DNA from: Paenibacillus brasilensis
Lineage (GTDB): Bacteria > Bacillota > Bacilli > Paenibacillales > Paenibacillaceae
Reading direction: 5' to 3'
Assembly (NCBI RefSeq): GCF_009363115.1
Contig: NZ_CP045298.1
Location: forward strand, 2,470,001-2,534,000
DNA: 64,000 bases
This document shows positions 20,624-29,599 of this stretch, piece after piece. The notes below the pieces were generated by a model that did not search any database, was not told where the DNA came from, and saw nothing but the letters and a program-made list of their open reading frames with translations. A program made the translations under genes and the position numbers. Within the stretch, counting starts at the first letter, position 1. Each line of letters opens with the position of its first letter.

Positions 20624-21574
20624 ATGTCTGAAAGTATCTATGTGGGTGTCGATCTGGGCGGTACAGCGATTAAAGTCGGCATTTGTAATGAAAACGGGCA
20701 GCTTTTGCACACTTATGAGGGACCAACCGAAACCGATAAGGGCGTAGATGTTGTAATCAGCAATATCGAAAAATATGTGCGGCACATTGTTGAGCAATCC
20801 CCCTATGAATGGGATCAACTGATGGGTGTCGGTGCTGGCGTTGCGGGTTTTACGAATGTTCGCAATGGTATTATTGTCCTCGCTCCCAATATTGGCTTTC
20901 GTGATGTACCGATCCGTGCGCTTTTGGAGGAACGAATCGGTAAGCCTGTAAAAATAGACAATGACGCTAACGTTGCCGCACTTGGTGAAGCATGGGCCGG
21001 AGCGGGCAAAGGCATAGATAACTGTGTATGCTATACCCTGGGTACGGGTGTTGGCGGCGGCATTATTATTAATGGTAAAATATATCAAGGATTCTCGGGT
21101 ATGGCCGGAGAAATTGGGCATATGAGTGTCGTGCCTGATCTGGAGGCTATCCAGTGTGGATGCGGCAAAATGGGTTGTCTAGAAACCGTATCTTCTGCAA
21201 CAGGCATTATCCGTATGGCAAAAGACGCTGTGGAACGTGGCGATCGTACTTCTCTGGCACTGGAGGATCAAATTGCTGCTAAAGAAGTATTTGATGCTGC
21301 TAAAGCCGGTGATGAGGTCGCGCTACGTATCGTGAACCGGGCTGCTTTTTATTTGGGGAAATCTATGGCAGCCGTGGCAGCAGTGCTCAATCCGGAGTTG
21401 TTTATTATAGGCGGCGGTGTTTCCAAAGCTGGCGACTTTTTGTTTGAAGAGATGCGCCGCGTATACACTAAGCAGGCACCTGAGCCACTTCAGCAAGGAG
21501 TATCGATTGTTCCGGCAGTACTGGGCAATGACGCAGGTATCGTAGGGGCTGCAGGCTTGCTGTTGCGTTCCTGA
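20624..21574 (+). CDS. glcK: ROK-family glucokinase
   Basis: Sugar kinase of 316 residues, predicted to phosphorylate glucose with ATP. It has the phosphate-binding VDLGGTAIKVGI, the sugar-site segment KIDNDANVAALGEAW, GEIGHM, and the ROK zinc motif CGCGKMGCLE. The absence of a DNA-binding N-terminus makes a kinase more likely than a ROK repressor. It stands before rapZ; in B. subtilis a Nudix gene (yvcI) has this place, so the position differs. Confidence 0.93.
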   Translation: MSESIYVGVDLGGTAIKVGICNENGQLLHTYEGPTETDKGVDVVISNIEKYVRHIVEQSPYEWDQLMGVGAGVAGFTNVRNGIIVLAPNIGFRDVPIRALLEERIGKPVKIDNDANVAALGEAWAGAGKGIDNCVCYTLGTGVGGGIIINGKIYQGFSGMAGEIGHMSVVPDLEAIQCGCGKMGCLETVSSATGIIRMAKDAVERGDRTSLALEDQIAAKEVFDAAKAGDEVALRIVNRAAFYLGKSMAAVAAVLNPELFIIGGGVSKAGDFLFEEMRRVYTKQAPEPLQQGVSIVPAVLGNDAGIVGAAGLLLRS

Positions 21575-21639
21575 TTTACAGGCTGCTGATATACAGTTAC
21601 TGACATAGAGCGAAGAAGCAAAAGGAGAGGGAAGTCCAT

Positions 21640-22539
21640 ATGACAGACAACCTAAAAAATGCTGCGCCGTGGGCAACGCTCATTATTATTACGGGGATGT
21701 CAGGTGCAGGGAAGACCATTGCGGTGCAGAGCCTGGAAGACTTGGGCTTCTTTTGCGTTGATAATTTGCCCCCTGTGCTGATTCCCAAATTCGCTGAGTT
21801 AATCGAGCAGTCCAACGGAAAAATAGGTAAAGTGGCGCTCGTCATTGATTTGCGTGGCCGAGAATTCTTTACTGCCTTATCGGAATCATTGAATTATATT
21901 AAAGAACATTTTACGATTCATTGTGAAATTCTATTCTTAAATGCCAACGATGGCGTTCTCGTGCAACGCTACAAGGAAAGCCGTCGACGTCATCCGCTTG
22001 CTCCAGACGGTATGCCTTTGGATGGAATCCGACTGGAGCGCAAAATGCTGGAGGAGCTGAAAAGCTCGGCTTCTGAGGTTATTGATACAAGCACGATGAA
22101 GCCCGCAACCTTAAAGGCCAGGATTATTTCGAGATTTTCACATCTGGAGAGCAGCATGCTTTCCGTGAATATTACTTCTTTTGGCTTTAAATATGGTATT
22201 CCCATTGATGCCGATCTTGTATTCGATGTGCGCTTCCTGCCCAATCCTCACTATGTGGACCAGCTTCGCCCCCATACGGGACAGGATAGCGATGTATATG
22301 ATTATGTTATGAAATGGCCTGAGACTCAGGCTTTCCTGACCAAGCTGCTGGATATGTTGCATTTTTTGATTCCACAATACCGTAAAGAAGGCAAGAGTCA
22401 GGTGATTATCGGTATTGGCTGTACCGGCGGTAAGCATCGTTCTGTTGCGATATCGGAATATTTAGGAAAAATGCTGGGTGCCAGCGAGACAGAGTCCGTT
22501 TCTGTTTCGCATCGGGATGCTGATCGGGACCGGCACTAA
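21640..22539 (+). CDS. rapZ: RapZ/YvcJ nucleotide-binding protein
   Basis: P-loop protein of 299 residues. The Walker A GMSGAGKT is at 19-26, and the C-terminal GIGCTGGKHRSVAI is the conserved RapZ/YvcJ segment. In E. coli RapZ is an RNase adaptor for glmZ; in B. subtilis YvcJ binds nucleotides and has been linked to competence. The role here is inferred only from homology. It heads the conserved rapZ-yvcK-whiA-crh locus. Confidence 0.95.
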   Translation: MTDNLKNAAPWATLIIITGMSGAGKTIAVQSLEDLGFFCVDNLPPVLIPKFAELIEQSNGKIGKVALVIDLRGREFFTALSESLNYIKEHFTIHCEILFLNANDGVLVQRYKESRRRHPLAPDGMPLDGIRLERKMLEELKSSASEVIDTSTMKPATLKARIISRFSHLESSMLSVNITSFGFKYGIPIDADLVFDVRFLPNPHYVDQLRPHTGQDSDVYDYVMKWPETQAFLTKLLDMLHFLIPQYRKEGKSQVIIGIGCTGGKHRSVAISEYLGKMLGASETESVSVSHRDADRDRH

Positions 22540-22551
22540 TGAGGTGAAATG

Positions 22552-23538
22552 ATGAAAGAGACCGGATCACAACGGGAGCGCCCGCGTATTGTTGTTATGG
22601 GCGGGGGAACCGGCTTGTCTGTCATGCTGCGGGGCTTGAAGCAAAAGCCACTGGATATTACGGCTATTGTTACAGTTGCTGACGATGGCGGAAGCTCCGG
22701 GATATTGCGCAGTGAGCTGCAGATGCCCCCTCCAGGGGACATCCGCAATGTGCTGACTGCCTTGGCTGACGTAGAACCAGTGATGTCAGATATGCTAAAA
22801 TACCGTTTCGGTGCAGGATCAGGATTGTCAGGCCATAGTTTGGGCAATCTGATTTTGGCAGCGATGACCGATATATCAGGTGATTTTGTAACGGCGGTGC
22901 GTGAGCTTAGCCGTGTGTTTGCTGTCCGGGGGCGTGTACTGCCGGCAGCCGAAGAAGGTGTTGTGTTAAGTGCCGAAATGGAGGATGGTACGGTTGTTAC
23001 CGGGGAGTCCAAAATCCCGGAAGCGGGCGGCAGAATCAAACGTGTTTTTCTTGAGCCGACTCACGTGGAGCCGTTGCCTGAGGCTGTAGAGGCCATTAAT
23101 GAAGCCGATGCGATTCTGATTGGCCCCGGAAGTTTGTATACCAGTATTTTACCCAATCTGCTCGTACCGAAGCTCGCTGAGGCTGTAGTGAAATCCGATG
23201 CTATCAAAATATTTGTCTGCAATGTCATGACCCAGCCGGGTGAAACCGATGGCTATACGGTGGGAGATCACCTGCAGGCTATTTACGAGCATGTAGGCCA
23301 CCATCTCTTCGACTATGTCATTGTGAATAACGGGGAAATCCCGCCTCAAGTGCAGGAAATGTATGCCGAGCAGGGAGCCAAGCCAGTTCAAGTCGACATG
23401 AGCGAACTGAATGACCGGGGATATAAAGTAGTGGCAGATACGTTAGTTCTGTTCCGCACGTATTTACGGCATGATGCAGACAAACTAAGCCAGCACATTT
23501 ATCAATTAGTACAAAACTGGATATTAAGAAGGAGGTGA
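22552..23538 (+). CDS. yvcK: Gluconeogenesis factor YvcK (CofD-like fold)
   Basis: Protein of 328 residues needed in B. subtilis for growth on gluconeogenic carbon sources and for normal cell shape; it binds UDP-sugars. Motifs seen are [36 protein letters not shown] and [13 protein letters not shown]. Two adjacent ATG codons occur; 22552 has GAGGTG at five bases, while 22549 would be too close. It is 12 bases downstream of rapZ and its 3' end approaches the whiA ribosome site. Confidence 0.95.
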   Translation: MKETGSQRERPRIVVMGGGTGLSVMLRGLKQKPLDITAIVTVADDGGSSGILRSELQMPPPGDIRNVLTALADVEPVMSDMLKYRFGAGSGLSGHSLGNLILAAMTDISGDFVTAVRELSRVFAVRGRVLPAAEEGVVLSAEMEDGTVVTGESKIPEAGGRIKRVFLEPTHVEPLPEAVEAINEADAILIGPGSLYTSILPNLLVPKLAEAVVKSDAIKIFVCNVMTQPGETDGYTVGDHLQAIYEHVGHHLFDYVIVNNGEIPPQVQEMYAEQGAKPVQVDMSELNDRGYKVVADTLVLFRTYLRHDADKLSQHIYQLVQNWILRRR

Positions 23539-23543
23539 GTCCC

Positions 23544-24488
23544 TTGTCCTTTGCGGCACAAACGAAAAAAGAGCTTACAATGATTGAAAGTCAGCCCTGC
23601 TGTGAAAAAGCCGAGCTGTCTGCGCTTATACGTATGCTCGGATCCGTACAACTGTCGAATAAAAGGGTGATATTGGACGTGTCCACAGAAAATGCCGCGA
23701 TTGCAAGGCGGATTTACTCCTTGATCAAAAAGCACTTTCAGCTTCACATTGAACTGCTTGTACGGAAAAAAATGCGCTTGAAAAAAAACAATGTGTACAT
23801 TGTCCGTATTCCTAACGGTGTACAAGAGCTGCTGAAGGATTTGTACATCGTATCAGAAGGCTTCTTGTTCACGGACGGGATTAATCGGGAGATCATTCGG
23901 AAAAACTGTTGTAAGCGGGCTTATCTGCGGGGCGCCTTTATGGCTGGTGGCTCTGTAAACAACCCGGAGGGATCGTCTTACCATCTTGAGATTTCCTCGA
24001 TGTATGAGGAGCATTGTCAGGCCCTGGTAGATCTTGCGAATGAGTTTCATCTGAATGCCCGCTGTATTGAGCGAAAAAAAGGGTTTATTCTCTACATCAA
24101 GGAAGGCGAGAAGATCATTGAACTGCTCAGCATCATTGGAGCGCATCAAGCCTTGTTCAAATTCGAGGATGTACGTATTATGCGCGATATGCGCAACTCC
24201 GTAAATCGTATTGTCAATTGCGAAACAGCCAATTTGAACAAGACGATCGGCGCTGCTGTTCGGCAAATTGAGAACATCAAGCTGCTGGAGAGGGAAGTTG
24301 GTCTGGAGACCTTGCCGGACAAGCTGCGTGAAGTGGCGGAAATCAGACTCGCCCATCCTGATTTGAACTTGAAAGAAGTCGGGGAAATGCTCAAAGGGGT
24401 CGTTAGTAAATCCGGTGTAAATCACCGTCTTCGCAAAATTGACGAGATGGCGGACAAAATCAGGGGAGAAAATGGCCTGATTCCGTAA
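23544..24488 (+). CDS. whiA: WhiA sporulation/division regulator
   Basis: DNA-binding protein of 314 residues with an N-terminal LAGLIDADG-homing-endonuclease-like fold ([15 protein letters not shown] is the visible core) and a C-terminal helix-turn-helix ([20 protein letters not shown]). In B. subtilis it affects chromosome segregation and cell division. The start is TTG at 23544, eight bases after GGAGG; the in-frame GTG at 23535 overlaps the ribosome site and is not a start. Confidence 0.95.
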   Translation: MSFAAQTKKELTMIESQPCCEKAELSALIRMLGSVQLSNKRVILDVSTENAAIARRIYSLIKKHFQLHIELLVRKKMRLKKNNVYIVRIPNGVQELLKDLYIVSEGFLFTDGINREIIRKNCCKRAYLRGAFMAGGSVNNPEGSSYHLEISSMYEEHCQALVDLANEFHLNARCIERKKGFILYIKEGEKIIELLSIIGAHQALFKFEDVRIMRDMRNSVNRIVNCETANLNKTIGAAVRQIENIKLLEREVGLETLPDKLREVAEIRLAHPDLNLKEVGEMLKGVVSKSGVNHRLRKIDEMADKIRGENGLIP

Positions 24489-24555
24489 AAAAGAATGTCC
24501 TTGGGGCTTTTTGTCGCTTTAATTAGTTTTTTTTCTAGTGTCTGTCCCGGGTTAA

Positions 24556-24564
24556 TGTTATAAT
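24556..24564 (+). promoter_or_regulatory. Extended -10 promoter before the HPr-like gene
   Basis: TGTTATAAT is a perfect TGn-TATAAT extended -10 box, 60 bases before the coding start. No good -35 box is seen. It lets the HPr-like gene be expressed separately from rapZ-yvcK-whiA. Confidence 0.55.
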
Positions 24565-24623
24565 GTGATAAATAAAATGGAGTAAGTAGTGTCCAGATTT
24601 ATTTGATGAGGGGGTAAGCTGAC

Positions 24624-24893
24624 ATGTCAAAACATCCGGTAGTCGTACGCTTGAAAACAGGACTGCACGCCAGACCTGCTGCGTTATTCGTACAGGAAGC
24701 GAATAAATATTCATCTGAGATTTTTGTGGAAAAAGAAGACAAAAAGGTTAATGCCAAGAGCATCATGGGTATTATGAGTCTTGCCATCAGTACAGGTACT
24801 GAAATTAATATTAGTGCTGAAGGTGCGGACGCCGAACAGGCTGTAAACGCTTTAGTAAGTCTGGTTAGTAAAGTAGAGCTGGAAAACCAGTAA
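24624..24893 (+). CDS. HPr-family phosphocarrier at the crh locus, with His15 and Ser46
   Basis: Small cytosolic PTS-type protein of 89 residues. His15 lies in GLHARPAALF and Ser46 in NAKSIMGIMSL. The gene follows whiA, exactly where B. subtilis has crh. Crh there has Gln15 and cannot take phosphate from enzyme I, but this protein keeps the histidine. It may therefore be a genuine ptsH product able to do sugar transport as well as catabolite repression through P-Ser46. GAGGGGG lies before the ATG. Terminator and extended -10 promoter frame it as a single-gene unit. Confidence 0.93.
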   Translation: MSKHPVVVRLKTGLHARPAALFVQEANKYSSEIFVEKEDKKVNAKSIMGIMSLAISTGTEINISAEGADAEQAVNALVSLVSKVELENQ

Positions 24894-24935
24894 GCGACTG
24901 TTTATATTTGTGATACGGTATACGCTCTTTCGTGA

Positions 24936-24957
24936 AAAGCCCCTCGGGGCTTTTTTT
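24936..24957 (+). terminator. Terminator after the HPr-like gene
   Basis: AAGCCCC and GGGGCTT are followed by a run of seven T. The 220 bases from here to the next gene show no further recognisable element. Confidence 0.9.
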
Positions 24958-25178
24958 ATATCCGTAAAAAAACTAGATGTTTTTCCGAAAAGCTGTTTAT
25001 CTTTGTAAAGCTCTAAAGTAACGTTTTGTTGAATATGCCAACTGGAATTAGTCCAACCTACACCTAATTTATATTCCGTGCTGATCCTTTATTTTGGAAT
25101 GCGAATGCTTGACTGCAACCTTTTTTCGTCCTTTCCGTCTGGAAGGTACAAACATTTTCAAGAAAGAGGTTGGATACG

Positions 25179-25937
25179 ATGAGACATTGGACAAAAATAG
25201 TAAGTACAGCAGTTCTCACAGGAGCATTATTGGCCGGAGGAGTAGCTGGAGGATTGTGGACAGGAGCAGATCGTGCTTATGCCGCATCAACAGCCGCGAC
25301 GGTGAATAGTGTAATAAATGTGAGCGGAAGCGGTGAAATACTGGCTAAGCCCGATATTGCTTATCTTTCCATCGGTGTGCAATCGGAAGGAAATACAGCG
25401 GCCGCTGCTCAAAAAGCCAATGCCACGAAAATAAACAAGGTTACACAATTGCTGAAAGAAAAATGGAGCATTAGTGCAGACGACATTCAGACTAGCCAGT
25501 TCTACGTGCAGCCTAACTATATCTACAACGAAAAAGAAGGTCAGAAGCTCAAAGGCTTCATTGCCAACCATACACTTTCCGTTAAATACCGTGATCTGGA
25601 TAAAATCGGTCAACTGCTGGATGAGGCTACAAATTCCGGGGCGAACAACGTGGATAATGTACGCTTTTCAGTAGAAGACCCTTCCACCTACGAAGAAGAA
25701 GCGATTGCCAAGGCGCTCAGTAACGCTCAATCTAAAGCCAGTGCTGTAGCAAAGGCAGCCAAACGTGGGTTGGGAGGCTTGGTAAATGTGACGGTAGATG
25801 GCGGAGAAGCCCAAGTATTCACACAACGTGAGACTGCTATGAGCAAGTCTCTTTTGGACGCAGGGAATGGAACAGAGATACAGTCTGGTCAAGTGACAGT
25901 GAAGGTTCAGGTATCGGCCCAATACGAAATGAACTAA
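25179..25937 (+). CDS. Exported SIMPL-domain (DUF541) protein
   Basis: Secreted or membrane-anchored protein of 252 residues. The first 35 residues form a signal peptide (HWTK, then a hydrophobic VLTGALLAGGVAGG, then DRAYA/AST). The rest is a SIMPL/DUF541 domain, with SGSGEILAKPDIAYLSIGVQ and later VDNVRFSVEDPSTYEEEA. Related proteins include oxidative-stress defence YggE, but the function is not established. ATG 25179 follows AAAGAGG; an upstream in-frame TTG at 25170 overlaps that site. Confidence 0.87.
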   Translation: MRHWTKIVSTAVLTGALLAGGVAGGLWTGADRAYAASTAATVNSVINVSGSGEILAKPDIAYLSIGVQSEGNTAAAAQKANATKINKVTQLLKEKWSISADDIQTSQFYVQPNYIYNEKEGQKLKGFIANHTLSVKYRDLDKIGQLLDEATNSGANNVDNVRFSVEDPSTYEEEAIAKALSNAQSKASAVAKAAKRGLGGLVNVTVDGGEAQVFTQRETAMSKSLLDAGNGTEIQSGQVTVKVQVSAQYEMN

Positions 25938-26176
25938 TACAGTACGTTAAACGAAGCCACAAGCGGCTTGCATCATGTGCAGGTTGGCTTGCTGGCTTTG
26001 TTTGTATATCGAAACCATTTTGCAATGAGTCTGTCATAGCTAAGGGGTGTTAGGTGTATAGATTGAAATCGGAGGGTGTACAGATTGTAAACCACATATA
26101 ATAGGGTACAGATATAATAAGAAAAGCAATCAAAACACATAGATAATACAGATCCACCACAGGAGGAATACTTACG

Positions 26177-27277
26177 ATGAACAAGCATACGAAAAAATGG
26201 GGCTCCGCTCTCCTGGCAGCAGGAATTTTAGTAGGAACCGCAGTTATTCCCGTTTCTTATATTGAGGCAGCATTGACCAAACAGCAAGCTACGCCACAGC
26301 AACCGGGAATCTCCATTCAATGGGACGGCAAAACCTTGGCGACCAAAGGAGTTCAGGTAAACGGAAGCACACTGATTCCAGTAGCAGCACTGCGCGACAG
26401 TCTGGGAATTTCGGTGAGCTATGATGCCAAAACAGCGACATATACCGTAGGCAGCGGGTACAACAAGCTTTACATCATTTCTTCTTTCTCGGATACCTAT
26501 GTCAATGTGAATAGAATCGGCACGCGCAACATGGACGCCAAACAGATTGCCGGGAAGCTATACATTCCTATGGGTCTGTTGAAAGACTATCTGGGTATCG
26601 ATGCCCAGTGGAATGCAGCCCAAAAAACAGTAACGTTGAGTAAAAGCCAGCTAAATCCAATCACAATTGCGTCCCAATCACTTTCCGCTTCGAGTAATGC
26701 GAAGGTGTCCTACAAGATTAAGTACCCGCAAATCAGCGGCAGCCAGCTGAATCCTGAGGCTCAACATGCCATTAACAGTGTGCTTAAAAAGCAAGCAGAC
26801 AGAGTATTGGCAGCAGGCAAAAAGATGATGGCTGAGGGAGAGGCTACAACAGAAAGACCGTATGAGTTTGGGAATGATTTTGCGGTTGCCTATAACAAGG
26901 ATGGTATTTTGAGTGTGATTATGCAGGATTACTCGTATACAGGCGGCGCACATGGCATGACGGCACGCAAGGGATATACGTTCTCGCTTGCTGATGGCAA
27001 GCTGCTGCAATTATCCGATGTGCTGAAGGCAAACCCCAAATACAAGCAGTTTCTCAATAACGACCTAAAGAAAAAAATTGATGCGCTTCAGGGTGGAGAA
27101 GGTTTTGATAAATTTAAAGAGTTGAAGGCAGATCAGAATTTTTATGTGACCAACAGTGGGGTAACAGTCGTGTTTGATTTGTATGAATATGCACCATACG
27201 CGTATGGAATTCCAGAGTTCACCTACTCGTTTGCCCAATTGCTGCCTCAGGGCGGAAAGCCCTTTGCAGGACAGTAA
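26177..27277 (+). CDS. Exported protein with copper-amine-oxidase-like stalk domain and DUF3298-type C-terminus
   Basis: Predicted secreted or wall-associated protein of 366 residues. A signal peptide covers about 1-32 (hydrophobic SALLAAGILVGTAVIPV, then EAA). The segment at about 48-160 is a stalk-type domain (VNGSTLIPVAALRDSLGI and LYIPMGLLKDYLGIDAQWN) common in Paenibacillus exported proteins. The C-terminal half resembles DUF4163/DUF3298 (YTGGAHGMTARKGYTFSL), as in RsiV and PdaC. The ligand is unknown. GGAGGAA lies before the ATG. Confidence 0.85.
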   Translation: MNKHTKKWGSALLAAGILVGTAVIPVSYIEAALTKQQATPQQPGISIQWDGKTLATKGVQVNGSTLIPVAALRDSLGISVSYDAKTATYTVGSGYNKLYIISSFSDTYVNVNRIGTRNMDAKQIAGKLYIPMGLLKDYLGIDAQWNAAQKTVTLSKSQLNPITIASQSLSASSNAKVSYKIKYPQISGSQLNPEAQHAINSVLKKQADRVLAAGKKMMAEGEATTERPYEFGNDFAVAYNKDGILSVIMQDYSYTGGAHGMTARKGYTFSLADGKLLQLSDVLKANPKYKQFLNNDLKKKIDALQGGEGFDKFKELKADQNFYVTNSGVTVVFDLYEYAPYAYGIPEFTYSFAQLLPQGGKPFAGQ

Positions 27278-27280
27278 AGC

Positions 27281-27324
27281 AAAAAAGCTGCCTACCGGAT
27301 ACGAACATCCGGGGCAGCTTTTTC
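27281..27324. terminator. Bidirectional terminator between convergent genes
   Basis: AAAAAGCTGCC pairs with GGCAGCTTTTT, with T-runs on both strands. It can serve both the exported-protein gene (plus) and clpP (minus). Confidence 0.85.
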
Positions 27325-27357
27325 GTTTACCAGCTATCGAGCGATGAATTTCCCCTC

Positions 27358-27954
27358 TTATACACCTTCTGGAGAAGAGCTGGTTAGCACTTTATCAATA
27401 ATACCGTATTCCTTGGCATCATCAGCGGACATGAAATAGTCACGGTCTGTGTCTTTTTCAATGCGTTCCAGTGGCTGGCCTGTGCGATCTGCGAGAATGC
27501 GGTTCAATTTGTCACGCATTTTCAGAATGCGACGAGCGCGGATTTCGATATCCGTTGCCTGACCTTGTGCACCACCCAATGGTTGGTGAATCATAATTTC
27601 ACTGTTCGGCAAAGCAAAACGTTTGCCTTTGGCACCTGCGTTCAGCAAGAACGCACCCATGGAAGCAGCCATACCTACACAAATCGTAGACACGTCAGGT
27701 TTAATGTATTGCATCGTATCGAAAATGGCCATACCGGCTGTAATGGAACCGCCAGGACTGTTAATATACAAGTGAATATCTTTTTCAGGATCTTCGGCAG
27801 CCAAAAACAGCATTTGCGCAATAATAGAGTTGGCTACAACGTCATTGACGTCCGAGCCCAACAAAATAATGCGATCCTTCAACAGTCTGGAATAAATGTC
27901 ATAGGCGCGTTCGCCGCGGTTACTTTGCTCTACTACCATAGGAACATAGCTCAC
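27358..27954 (-). CDS. clpP: ATP-dependent Clp protease proteolytic subunit
   Basis: Serine protease subunit of the ClpXP/ClpCP complexes, 198 residues. The catalytic triad is visible: Ser98 in GMAASMGAF, His123 in [10 protein letters not shown] and Asp in [11 protein letters not shown] near 172. The gene runs opposite to its neighbours. Its promoter, with CtsR half-sites over the -35 box, lies about 95-145 bases upstream, which predicts heat-shock control. Confidence 0.98.
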   Translation of the reverse strand: MSYVPMVVEQSNRGERAYDIYSRLLKDRIILLGSDVNDVVANSIIAQMLFLAAEDPEKDIHLYINSPGGSITAGMAIFDTMQYIKPDVSTICVGMAASMGAFLLNAGAKGKRFALPNSEIMIHQPLGGAQGQATDIEIRARRILKMRDKLNRILADRTGQPLERIEKDTDRDYFMSADDAKEYGIIDKVLTSSSPEGV

Positions 27955-28046
27955 GTCAAAAAACCTCCCTTAAATATCGTTAATGGATTTGGTGGACATG
28001 CCGATCTACATGCCCCTACTTTATAAACTGTTACCGTATTAACCAC

Positions 28047-28098
28047 ATGATAAACAATTTCAAACAAAAAGTCAAAGAAAGTCAAACTAATGGTCAAA
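28047..28098 (-). promoter_or_regulatory. clpP promoter overlapped by CtsR operator
   Basis: On the minus strand TTGACT (28070-28075) and TATCAT (28047-28052) are separated by exactly 17 bases. The -35 box is part of a tandem AGTCAAA-GAA-AGTCAAA at 28070-28086, which matches the CtsR heptad direct repeat (RGTCAAA-NAN-RGTCAAA). A third half-site, GGTCAAA, is at 28092-28098. CtsR binding here would block RNA polymerase. Confidence 0.85.
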
Positions 28099-28165
28099 AA
28101 AAAGAGCCCTCAGCGCTCTTATTGGTTAAAACATGATATAGAAGCATTAAAGCATTCATTTAAAA

Positions 28166-28240
28166 TGGCGCGCCCGCGAGGAATCGAACCTCGATCTCAG
28201 GCTCCGGAGGCCTACGTCATATCCGTTGGACCACGGGCGC
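28166..28240 (-). tRNA. tRNA-Arg(CCG)
   Basis: A 75-nt cloverleaf on the minus strand. The acceptor GCGCCCG pairs with CGGGCGC, the anticodon loop reads CCG and CCA is encoded. It is a lone tRNA between clpP and cggR. Confidence 0.95.
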
Positions 28241-28350
28241 ACAGATAATTGGAAACAAAGATGATTATATGATATACGGCATTGAATTGCAAGCTTTTAT
28301 TATGTGCGCATATTCACATAAAAAGTTGAGAAATATAGGATCAGATAGAC

Positions 28351-28379
28351 TTGCATGTGGAGCAAATATTGGTTAAGAT
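28351..28379 (+). promoter_or_regulatory. Sigma-A promoter of cggR-gapA operon
   Basis: TTGCAT and TAAGAT are 17 bases apart. The CggR operator begins six bases after the -10 box, so bound repressor would cover the transcription start. Confidence 0.65.
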
Positions 28380-28384
28380 ATACG

Positions 28385-28420
28385 TGGGACTTAAAAAGTT
28401 ATCCCGGGACGTTTTAAGAC
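28385..28420 (+). promoter_or_regulatory. CggR operator
   Basis: Two GGGAC direct repeats occur with the known spacing: TGGGAC-6-AGTT-4-CGGGAC-6-AGAC. This follows the B. subtilis CggR operator layout (CGGGAC-6-TGTC, repeated after four bases), with the second half-site better conserved than the first. It lies 55 bases upstream of cggR. Confidence 0.8.
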
Positions 28421-28474
28421 CAATCAGAGATATAGCTTAGAGACAGAACTTAGAAGTGTGCGGGAGTGGAAAGC

Positions 28475-29512
28475 ATGCGAAAGATATTAGAAATACAGAA
28501 GCAGCTTCTGCCCGACCTCATGGATGTTTTGAAAAAAAGGTACACGATCCTGCATCAGATCATGCTGTCCGATGTTATTGGACGCAGAACACTGGCAGCT
28601 TCACTGGATATGACCGAGCGCGTGCTGCGCGCCGAAACCGATCTCCTTAAAGCCCAAGGGCTAATTGAGATTGAGAGTGTGGGCATGAAGGTGAGCAAAG
28701 CAGGACTGGATCTGCTGGAACAGCTGGAGCCGATTGCGAACGACTTGTTCGGCCTGTCCCAATTGGAGGATCAGATTCGTCAAGCCTATGGTTTGAAGAA
28801 AGTGGTTGTCGTTCCAGGGGATTCGGATGCTTCACCGTTAGCGAAGCAGGAGCTGGGCCGTGCTGGTGCAAAGGCGCTGCTGAGTGTTATGGATGACGAG
28901 GATGTTGTCGCTGTAACAGGTGGCACGACAATTGCAGATGTGGCGGAACAACTGACATTACCTGCTAGCGGCCCGCTTAAGGGCGGATGGTTTGTACCGG
29001 CACGCGGGGGTTTGGGAGAGAGCATGGAAATGCAGGCTAACACTATTGCTTCCACGATGGCTCGCAAGGTCGGCGCTCAATACCGTCTGCTCCATGTACC
29101 GGATTTGCTCAGCAATCATGCTTACAACTCCTTGCTTGAGGATACGAATATTCAGGATATATTAAGCCTGATTCGAGAGAGCCGTATCATCATTCACGGG
29201 ATAGGCAACGCCATAGCGATGGCCCACAGACGCAAGCTTGACCCCGTAACCTTTGCCCAGATCAGCAGTGAAGGCGCGGTTGCCGAATCGTTTGGTTATT
29301 ATTTTAACGAAGACGGCGTCGTTGTTCACAGAATGCTGACGCTTGGACTCCGCTTGGAGGACATTAGGCGTACGGAGACGGTGCTAGGTGTAGCTGGAGG
29401 CAAGAGCAAGGCGGCTGCTATTCATGCAGTATTGCGCTTCGGGCAAGAAGACATTCTTGTCACCGACGAAGGCGCTGCTGTCGAGATTGTAAGCCGTTAT
29501 TTAAAAGGTTAA
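28475..29512 (+). CDS. cggR: Central glycolytic genes regulator CggR
   Basis: SorC/DeoR-type repressor of 345 residues. The N-terminal helix-turn-helix (about 30-70) includes IGRRTLAASLDMTERVLRAE. The sugar-phosphate-binding domain follows, with TGGTTIADVAEQL and GGKSKAAAIHAVLRFG. In B. subtilis fructose-1,6-bisphosphate relieves repression. ATG 28475 has GGGAG eight bases upstream; the in-frame GTG at 28466 overlaps it. It is the first gene before gapA, and an operator is seen just upstream. Confidence 0.96.
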   Translation: MRKILEIQKQLLPDLMDVLKKRYTILHQIMLSDVIGRRTLAASLDMTERVLRAETDLLKAQGLIEIESVGMKVSKAGLDLLEQLEPIANDLFGLSQLEDQIRQAYGLKKVVVVPGDSDASPLAKQELGRAGAKALLSVMDDEDVVAVTGGTTIADVAEQLTLPASGPLKGGWFVPARGGLGESMEMQANTIASTMARKVGAQYRLLHVPDLLSNHAYNSLLEDTNIQDILSLIRESRIIIHGIGNAIAMAHRRKLDPVTFAQISSEGAVAESFGYYFNEDGVVVHRMLTLGLRLEDIRRTETVLGVAGGKSKAAAIHAVLRFGQEDILVTDEGAAVEIVSRYLKG

Positions 29513-29599
29513 TATGGATTGATTAATTGTGTTGTCTTGACGGGCTTTCGGGTCTGTCTTGAATATATAAACTAAACGAACTTTGGGAGGAACTCACTC

